Both the position numbers and the translations under genes were made by a program. From positions 124,001 to 188,000 of the forward strand of contig NZ_AP022595.1 in the NCBI RefSeq assembly GCF_010731875.1: DNA of 64,000 bases, given 5' to 3'. Numbering within the stretch: the first letter of the stretch is position 1; the number at the start of each line of letters is the position of its first letter. This document shows, in pieces, positions 58,793 to 64,000 of this stretch. This DNA is from Mycolicibacterium sarraceniae (lineage in GTDB: Bacteria > Actinomycetota > Actinomycetes > Mycobacteriales > Mycobacteriaceae). The notes beneath the pieces are model-generated. The model saw only the letters and a list, made by a program, of their open reading frames with translations, was not told the DNA's origin and searched no databases.

Positions 58793-59897
58793 CTCGCCGG
58801 TTGCGCCACCGGATCCCTGCTTCCAGGAATCCGTCGATGTCCCCATCCAGGACCGCCGAAGGACTGCCCACCTCATATTCGGTGCGCAGGTCCTTGACCA
58901 TTTGGTAGGGGTGAAGCACGTAGGAGCGCATCTGATTACCCCACGAACTGCCGCCGTCGCCTTTGAGGGCATCCATCTCGGCACGCTCTTCGTGGCGTTT
59001 GCGCTCCATGAGCTTGGCCTGCAGGACGCGCATCGCAGACACCTTGTTCTGCAGTTGGGACTTCTCGTTCTGGCAGGTGACGACGATGCCGGTCGGGATG
59101 TGCGTGAGCCGAACGGCTGAGTCGGTGGTGTTGACCGACTGACCGCCAGGGCCGCTGGAGCGGTAGACGTCGACCCGGACATCCTGCTCGGGAATGTCGA
59201 TGTGGTCGGTGGTCTCCACGACGGGCAGCACCTCGACGTCAGCGAACGACGTCTGACGGCGGTTCTGGTTGTCGAACGGGCTGATCCGCACCAGCCGGTG
59301 GGTGCCCTGCTCCACCGACAGCGTGCCGTAGGCGTACGGCGCGTGCACCGCGAACGTCGTGCTCTTGATACCGGCCTCTTCGGCGTAGGAGGTGTCGAAC
59401 ACCTCGACGGGGTACTTGTGCTGCTCGGCCCAGCGGATGTACATCCGCATCAGCATCTCGGCCCAGTCGGCGGCGTCCACGCCCCCGGCGCCGGAGCGGA
59501 TCGTCACCAGGGCCTCGCGCTCGTCGTACTCACCCGAGAGCAGGGTCCGGACCTCGAGGGCCTCGACGTCGGCCTGCAATGACTTCAGCTCGGCGTCGGC
59601 TTCGGCGAGGGCGTCCTCTGCACCTGCACCTTCCTCCTCGGCAGCCATTTCATACAGCACCGGTAGGTCGTCCAGACGCCCCCGTAGCCCTTCGACCCGG
59701 CGCAGCTCACCTTGGGCATGAGACAGCTCGCTGGTGACGCGCTGAGCGTGGCTCTGGTCGTTCCAGAGGTTGGGGTCGGCGGCCTCGTGTTCGAGCTTCT
59801 CGATCTTCGCGCGCAGCCCGTCGATGTCGAGCACTCGCTCCACCGTCGTCAAAGTGGTGTCGAGAGCGGCGATATCTGACTGACGATCGAGGTCCAC
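58779..59897 (-). CDS. prfB: Peptide chain release factor 2 (372 aa)
   Basis: Reads UGA and UAA stops. The GGQ motif is in [20 protein letters not shown], and the anticodon-mimic region contains [11 protein letters not shown]. The frame is continuous from the GTG at 59897 with no internal UGA, so the programmed +1 frameshift seen in many bacteria is absent, as expected in actinobacteria. Intact. Confidence 0.96.
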   Translation of the reverse strand: MDLDRQSDIAALDTTLTTVERVLDIDGLRAKIEKLEHEAADPNLWNDQSHAQRVTSELSHAQGELRRVEGLRGRLDDLPVLYEMAAEEEGAGAEDALAEADAELKSLQADVEALEVRTLLSGEYDEREALVTIRSGAGGVDAADWAEMLMRMYIRWAEQHKYPVEVFDTSYAEEAGIKSTTFAVHAPYAYGTLSVEQGTHRLVRISPFDNQNRRQTSFADVEVLPVVETTDHIDIPEQDVRVDVYRSSGPGGQSVNTTDSAVRLTHIPTGIVVTCQNEKSQLQNKVSAMRVLQAKLMERKRHEERAEMDALKGDGGSSWGNQMRSYVLHPYQMVKDLRTEYEVGSPSAVLDGDIDGFLEAGIRWRNRRDDDE

Positions 59898-60093
59898 GGG
59901 TTCTCAGGGTACCGGCGTCGCGACCCGTTGTGATCCACGGCGGCTGCTGAGACTTAGGGGGTTGTTGATTCGCTTGCGCGTCTACCATCACCTTCGTAAC
60001 CAGGATGTGGCGCCGCGCAGCCCCCAGCGGTGCTTCTCGGCGGCGATGCGACAGCCCCTTGCGCGCGGCCGGGTCCGGACAGAAAGCGCGAGA

Positions 60094-61461
60094 ATGCGTC
60101 CTTATTATGTCGCGATCGTCGGTGCAGGCCCCTCGGGATACTTCGCGGCCGCGTCGCTGCTGAAATTCGCCGACGGCTCGGTCGCCGCCGGCGGGCCGGA
60201 TGTGCACGTCGACATGCTCGAGATGCTGCCCACCCCGTGGGGTTTGGTCCGTTCCGGGGTGGCGCCGGACCATCCGAAGATCAAATCGATCAGCAAGACG
60301 TTCGAGAAGACCGCGAATGACCCACGGTTCCGGTTCTTCGGCAATATCACCGTCGGCACCGACGTCGACGCCGCCGAGCTGACCGAGCACTACGACGCGG
60401 TGATCTATGCCGTCGGCGCCCAGTCCGACCGGGCGCTGCGTATCCCCGGCGAGGAGTTGGCCGGCAGTGTGGCCGCCGTCGACTTCGTCGGCTGGTACAA
60501 CGCGCACCCGCACTTCGAGGAAATGCTGCCCGACATCAGCAGTGGCCGCGCGGTCGTGGTCGGCAACGGCAATGTCGCCATCGACGTCGCGCGCATCCTG
60601 GTGACCGATCCCAACGCACTCGCGAACACCGATATCGCCGACCACGCGCTGGAGTCCCTGCACGACCGCGGTATCGACGAGGTGATCATTCTGGGCCGGC
60701 GCGGCCCGCTACAGTCCGCGATCACCACGTTGGAGATGCGCGAGCTCGGTGAGCTCGACGGCGTCGATGTGGTGATCGACCCGGCGGACCTGGCCGGTAT
60801 CACCGACGAGGAAGCCGAAGCAGCGGGCAAGATCGCCAAGGCCAACATCAAGGTGATGCGCGACTACGCCGGGCGGGCGCACACTCCCGGGCATCGTCGC
60901 ATCGTGTTCCGGTTCCAGACGTCCCCGATCGAGATCCGCGGCACCAAGCGGGTCGAAGAAATCGTCCTGGGTCGCAATGAGCTGGTGACCGACGACAACG
61001 GACGTGTCGTTGCCAAGGACACCGGTGAGCGCGAGACCCTGCCCGTCCAACTCGTGGTGCGCGCCGTCGGCTACAAGGGCGTCCCGGTTCCGGGACTGCC
61101 GTTCGACGACGGCGCCGGCACCATCCCGCACGAGGGCGGCCGCATCGCCGGCAGGGCCAACGAGTACGTCGTGGGCTGGATCAAGCGTGGCCCGTCGGGA
61201 ATCATCGGCACCAACAAGAAGGACTCGCAGGACACCGTCGACACCCTGCTGGCCGATCTCGCAGGCGCGCAGTTGGCCGAGGTCGGGCCCGGTCACGCCG
61301 AAGAGCTGGTTCGGTGGCTGGTGGACCGGCAGCCGAAGCTGGTGACCGATGACCATTGGCAGATCATCGACGCCTACGAACGCGGCGCCGGCGAGCCGCA
61401 TGGCCGCCCGCGGGTGAAGGTCGCCAACGTCGCCGAGCTATTGCGGATCGGCCACGGCTGA
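60094..61461 (+). CDS. fprA: NADPH-ferredoxin reductase FprA (455 aa)
   Basis: MRPYYVAIVGAGPSGYFAAA is the FAD dinucleotide fold (GAGPSG), followed by MLPTPWGLVRSGVAPDHPKI, VVVGNGNVAIDVARIL (NADPH) and the C-terminal GWIKRGPSGIIGTNKKDSQD. Adrenodoxin-reductase type, length as in M. tuberculosis FprA (456 aa). The ATG at 60094 is chosen over the longer frame from 59962 on homology. Supplies electrons to ferredoxins for P450s and other enzymes. Divergent from prfB. Intact. Confidence 0.95.
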   Translation: MRPYYVAIVGAGPSGYFAAASLLKFADGSVAAGGPDVHVDMLEMLPTPWGLVRSGVAPDHPKIKSISKTFEKTANDPRFRFFGNITVGTDVDAAELTEHYDAVIYAVGAQSDRALRIPGEELAGSVAAVDFVGWYNAHPHFEEMLPDISSGRAVVVGNGNVAIDVARILVTDPNALANTDIADHALESLHDRGIDEVIILGRRGPLQSAITTLEMRELGELDGVDVVIDPADLAGITDEEAEAAGKIAKANIKVMRDYAGRAHTPGHRRIVFRFQTSPIEIRGTKRVEEIVLGRNELVTDDNGRVVAKDTGERETLPVQLVVRAVGYKGVPVPGLPFDDGAGTIPHEGGRIAGRANEYVVGWIKRGPSGIIGTNKKDSQDTVDTLLADLAGAQLAEVGPGHAEELVRWLVDRQPKLVTDDHWQIIDAYERGAGEPHGRPRVKVANVAELLRIGHG

Positions 61462-61483
61462 CGACGATCAAGCGAGGCAGCGG

Positions 61484-62686
61484 TCACACCTCGCAGGCGA
61501 CCGGCGGCTGCGGATCGCGGGACAACCCACCGACCGGACCGGCGGTGCGTGCGATGAGCGGCGTGCACGCCGCGGCCAGTGCCAGCGCGGCCGAGACCAT
61601 GACCACCGCGAATGCGCTGTAGCTGTCGACGACCACGCCGCCGAGTGCAGTACCCAAGGCGCCGCCGACGAGCGCACCACTGTTCAGCCACCCGAACGCC
61701 TCGGCGGTCGAGTGGTCGGCGATCTGATGCGACACCATCACGTACAGCGCGGCCAGCGCGGGCGCGAAGCCCAGCCCGGACGCGAACAGGGCGACCAGCT
61801 GCAGCGCGTAGCCGTCAACCACCCCGAACAGCGCCGTGCCGGCGGAGACGACCGCCATCGAGAGGGCCAGTCCGCGCACGCCGAGGTGACGATGGCCGAA
61901 CAACACCCCGCCGAGCAGCGAGCCGAGGCCGGTCGCCGCGAGCGCGATGCCGGCCGAGAGGTTGTGGTCGCCGAAGAGGGCAAGCACACCGACTTCCAGT
62001 GCCGTGAACGACGCGACCAGCGCGAGGCTGGCGACCATGGCCAGAATCACCGCACGGTTGGCCAGGACTTTGCCGAAGGCAACTCTGCTGTTGACGATCG
62101 TCGGCCGGAACTGGCGGGCGCTCACCAGGAACCACACGGTCCCCACCACCGTGACCGCCGCGGAGAACAGCAGCGGGATTGCGGTCGAGATCGCGGAGGC
62201 CAGGAACGTGGCGGCCACCGGGCCGATCACCCAAATGAGTTCCTGCGCAGTGGTATCGAGCGCGAACAGTGCACGCAACCCTTGGCCGGGCACCATCTGC
62301 GGGTACAGCGCACGCACCGCGGGCAACAGCGGTGGCACCGAGGCGCCGATCAGGAACCCCAACAGCATGAGGTACGACGTGGGGACATGCAGAAAGGCCA
62401 GCGCCAGCATGCTGACGCCGTTGATCACGGCGGCTGATACCAGGGTCGGCATCATGCCGATCCGGCCGAGCAGGCGCGCCGTCATCGGCATCGCGACCGC
62501 TTCACCGACGCTGGTGCACGCGACAACGGCCCCCGCCACCGCGTAGGACCCGGTCTGGGCCTGCACGTGCAACAGGATCGCCAGCGACAGCATGCCGAGA
62601 GGCAGCCTCGCGAACAGCTGCGAGGCGGTCACATTGACCACGCCCGGAACCCGAACGAGCTCAATATACGCACGCACGGTTATCAC
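61484..62686 (-). CDS. MFS transporter (400 aa) divergent from a TetR regulator
   Basis: Twelve TMs with MTARLLGRIGMMPTLVSAAV and the long loop RQFRPTIVNSR. Similar to mycobacterial drug or small-solute MFS proteins. The GTG at 62686 lies 27 bp from the palindrome at 62713-62734, so the operator overlaps its promoter. Typical efflux pump/repressor pair. Substrate unknown. Intact. Confidence 0.85.
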   Translation of the reverse strand: MITVRAYIELVRVPGVVNVTASQLFARLPLGMLSLAILLHVQAQTGSYAVAGAVVACTSVGEAVAMPMTARLLGRIGMMPTLVSAAVINGVSMLALAFLHVPTSYLMLLGFLIGASVPPLLPAVRALYPQMVPGQGLRALFALDTTAQELIWVIGPVAATFLASAISTAIPLLFSAAVTVVGTVWFLVSARQFRPTIVNSRVAFGKVLANRAVILAMVASLALVASFTALEVGVLALFGDHNLSAGIALAATGLGSLLGGVLFGHRHLGVRGLALSMAVVSAGTALFGVVDGYALQLVALFASGLGFAPALAALYVMVSHQIADHSTAEAFGWLNSGALVGGALGTALGGVVVDSYSAFAVVMVSAALALAAACTPLIARTAGPVGGLSRDPQPPVACEV

Positions 62687-62712
62687 TTCCTCAACTGGTT
62701 ATAGGCTGTCGA

Positions 62713-62734
62713 CTGTACCGTCCGGACGGTACAG
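62713..62734. promoter_or_regulatory. TetR operator, perfect 22-bp palindrome
   Basis: CTGTACCGTCC followed immediately by its complement GGACGGTACAG, centred between the divergent MFS and TetR genes (24 bp before the TetR start). Confidence 0.9.
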
Positions 62735-62757
62735 TTGGAAACCGATAAACTCGGCCG

Positions 62758-63306
62758 ATGACGACCTCGCGTGAGCGCATCATCGATGCGTATGCGGACG
62801 CGCTCGCCGTCGATGGAGAGCGCCACGCCACGCTGGATGCGGTGGCAGCACGCGCCGGGGTGTCTAAGGGTGGCCTGCTCTACCACTTCCCCGCCAAAGA
62901 TCAGCTCGCCGAGGCGCTCTGCGATCGATTGATCGCCTTGGCGACCGATGATGTCGCGAAGATGCGCAATGCGCCCGACGGACCCGCACGGCATTACATC
63001 CGAACATCGCACTATGCGAATACACCGTTGGACCGCACCCTGGTCGCGGTTGCCCGGCTACAGCAGGCCGGCGATCCCCAGGCCCGTGCGGCGATCGAGA
63101 CGATTTCCGATCAATGGTTGAGCGTGCTGACCGAGGCACTCGGCGACCGTGACGTCGCCCGCACGATCAAGCTGATCGGTGACGGGCTCTACCACCACGC
63201 ATTGTTCAGCGCACTCGGCGGCCAGTCGCGCACCGACCTCGACGAGGGATTGCTGGCGGTGATCGACCGCATCATCGACCAACACGTGGACACAGCGGGG
63301 CACTGA
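62758..63306 (+). CDS. TetR-family regulator (182 aa)
   Basis: MTTSRERIIDAYADALAVDG and AVAARAGVSKGGLLYHFPAK (HTH with KGGLLYHF) form the DNA-binding domain; the rest is a helical ligand domain (AARAGV... HALFSALGGQSRTDLDE). ATG at 62758. Predicted to repress itself and the divergent MFS gene through the palindrome at 62713-62734. Intact, normal length. Confidence 0.9.
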   Translation: MTTSRERIIDAYADALAVDGERHATLDAVAARAGVSKGGLLYHFPAKDQLAEALCDRLIALATDDVAKMRNAPDGPARHYIRTSHYANTPLDRTLVAVARLQQAGDPQARAAIETISDQWLSVLTEALGDRDVARTIKLIGDGLYHHALFSALGGQSRTDLDEGLLAVIDRIIDQHVDTAGH

Positions 63307-63486
63307 CGGTCGTGTCGCCAGATCGCCGCTGTCAATCGACGACAATGCCCCGCACCGGTGTTTGACGATCAGCGAGCGTCGTCGCGTTCGCTGCGCGCGC
63401 TGGACGGATAGGTGTCTGCTGAATAAGGGCGTTTTGGGGCGGGGCTTCTCAAGCGCTCGGTGGCGCGTGCGGGCGACACCGGGTGG

Positions 63487-63828
63487 CTAGAACGCGTTCG
63501 GTGCTGGCCGCTCCGGGGGCGCAAAGAACCAGCTGTCCGGATTCTTCGGCGAGTACGCCACGGGGATGAGCTGGCCCATGGTCGGCCAGCTGTCCACGTC
63601 GACCGCCATCCGCTGATAGACCACGTGCTCGTCGACGGTGGGGCCGTTGATGACGCCACTGATCGTGACGTACTGCTGACCAGTGGCGTCGGGACGTGGG
63701 CTCACCCCGGTCACCAGCAGCGTGCCCTGTGCCATCTCACCGCGTGGACCGCGGCGCCCCATGATGCGTGGTGCCAGAACGAGGACCAACGCACCGACGA
63801 TCAGCAGTATCACCGCGAATTCCCACAT
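63487..63828 (-). CDS. Small membrane-anchored protein (113 aa)
   Basis: One N-terminal TM helix (MWEFAVILLIVGALVLVLAP) followed by RIMGRRGPRG and a cytoplasmic or external beta-rich domain (GTLLVTGVSPRPDATGQQYV, GVINGPTVDEHVVYQRMAVD, IPVAYSPKNPDSWFFAPP). Chosen start ATG at 63828. Known to me as a conserved mycobacterial protein of unknown function. Divergent from hisN. Confidence 0.7.
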   Translation of the reverse strand: MWEFAVILLIVGALVLVLAPRIMGRRGPRGEMAQGTLLVTGVSPRPDATGQQYVTISGVINGPTVDEHVVYQRMAVDVDSWPTMGQLIPVAYSPKNPDSWFFAPPERPAPNAF

Positions 63829-63916
63829 GCTTCCATGGTAGGACTGCTGCCATGAGCGACGCTTGCGGAGCGAATCGACAGCGGACATGCCGGACCCGAG
63901 CCTGCGGGGGCACGGC

Positions 63917-64000
63917 ATGAGCGGCCACGATGTACAGGCGGACCTCTCGGTGGCGGTGGAGCTCGCCGACCGGGCCGACGCGATCACCCTCGACCGGTTC
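63917..64000 (+). CDS. hisN: Histidinol-phosphatase, inositol-monophosphatase type (partial, runs off window)
   Basis: ATG at 63917: MSGHDVQADLSVAVELADRAD, then AITLDRF at the window end. This is the N-terminus of HisN (Rv3137 type), which removes phosphate from histidinol phosphate. Only 28 codons are visible, so the assignment rests on N-terminal similarity and must be treated with care. Confidence 0.6.
   Translation, partial: MSGHDVQADLSVAVELADRADAITLDRF

Noticed and set aside
58779..59897. Programmed +1 frameshift in prfB
   Set aside because: The frame is open from start to stop without an internal UGA.
59962..60093. Longer FprA start
   Set aside because: MRPYYVAIVGAGPSG at 60094 is the family start; the upstream in-frame residues are Arg-rich and lack an RBS.

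Overview
The window is high-GC actinobacterial DNA, almost certainly from a non-tuberculous Mycobacterium (sensu lato). Evidence for this: an ssrA (tmRNA) gene whose tag reads ADSNQRDYALAA, one residue from the M. tuberculosis tag as I remember it; two very large Gly-rich PGRS-repeat proteins; mycothiol/DinB-type, F420/LLM and ANTAR genes; and gene orders I recall from M. tuberculosis, namely pgmA-crcB-crcB-DUF190 (Rv3068c-Rv3071) at 11.5-15.1 kb and smpB-ftsX-ftsE-Pro-rich protein-MscS-prfB-fprA (Rv3100c-Rv3106) at 55.2-61.5 kb. These matches are from memory, not from a search.

Layout. (1) 1-9.2 kb is a decayed accessory island that ends next to tRNA-Ala(GGC). It holds a broken DesA3-like desaturase and ferredoxin reductase pair, a MerR regulator, a candidate ~330-nt structured RNA with its own promoter and terminator, a DUF3297 protein, a DUF4143 ATPase with 23-bp-spaced direct repeats upstream, an IS1380-type transposase fragment, a Fic protein with a downstream partner, and an orphan protein resembling HhH-GPD DNA glycosylases. 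A tandem 12-mer recurs at three places in the island. (2) 9.3-15.8 kb is mostly intact core: MFS transporter, phosphoglucomutase, two fluoride channel subunits and a triple-DUF190 protein. (3) 15.7-21.3 kb is a graveyard: an LLM oxidoreductase, a PP2C response regulator, an alcohol dehydrogenase/biotin-carrier chimera, AtuA and an acyl-CoA dehydrogenase are all broken by deletions or frameshifts, around intact SCP2 and TIGR03084 genes. (4) 21.3-28.7 kb is intact: esterase, lipoprotein, DUF4185, GAF-ANTAR, B12-binding radical SAM and SDR genes. (5) 28.7-34.5 kb is a decayed sugar or tetritol catabolic cluster (GntR, split transketolase, MFS, DhaL, RpiB) plus an intact LLM oxidoreductase. (6) 34.5-50.6 kb holds two convergent-in-theme, same-strand PGRS proteins. 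They flank an ISL3 remnant, a ~0.96-kb vapBC element inserted in the 3' end of ssrA, ssrA itself, and a frameshifted purU. (7) 50.9-64 kb starts with TetR/DUF1214/sulfotransferase remnants, then the intact cell-division and translation block (smpB, ftsX, ftsE, prfB, fprA), an MFS/TetR divergon with a perfect operator, and the start of hisN at the edge.

The dominant theme is internal gene erosion. At least a dozen catabolic or accessory genes carry deletions that fuse unrelated genes, or single-base changes in homopolymers, while housekeeping genes next to them are intact. That pattern favours real ongoing gene loss, but homopolymer errors in the assembly cannot be excluded, especially in the PGRS tract. 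The most interesting leads are the HhH-GPD-like orphan, the Fic two-gene unit, the candidate ~330-nt RNA, the ssrA-integrated vapBC element, and the second PGRS protein, whose C-terminal half turns into a different beta-solenoid-like repeat.
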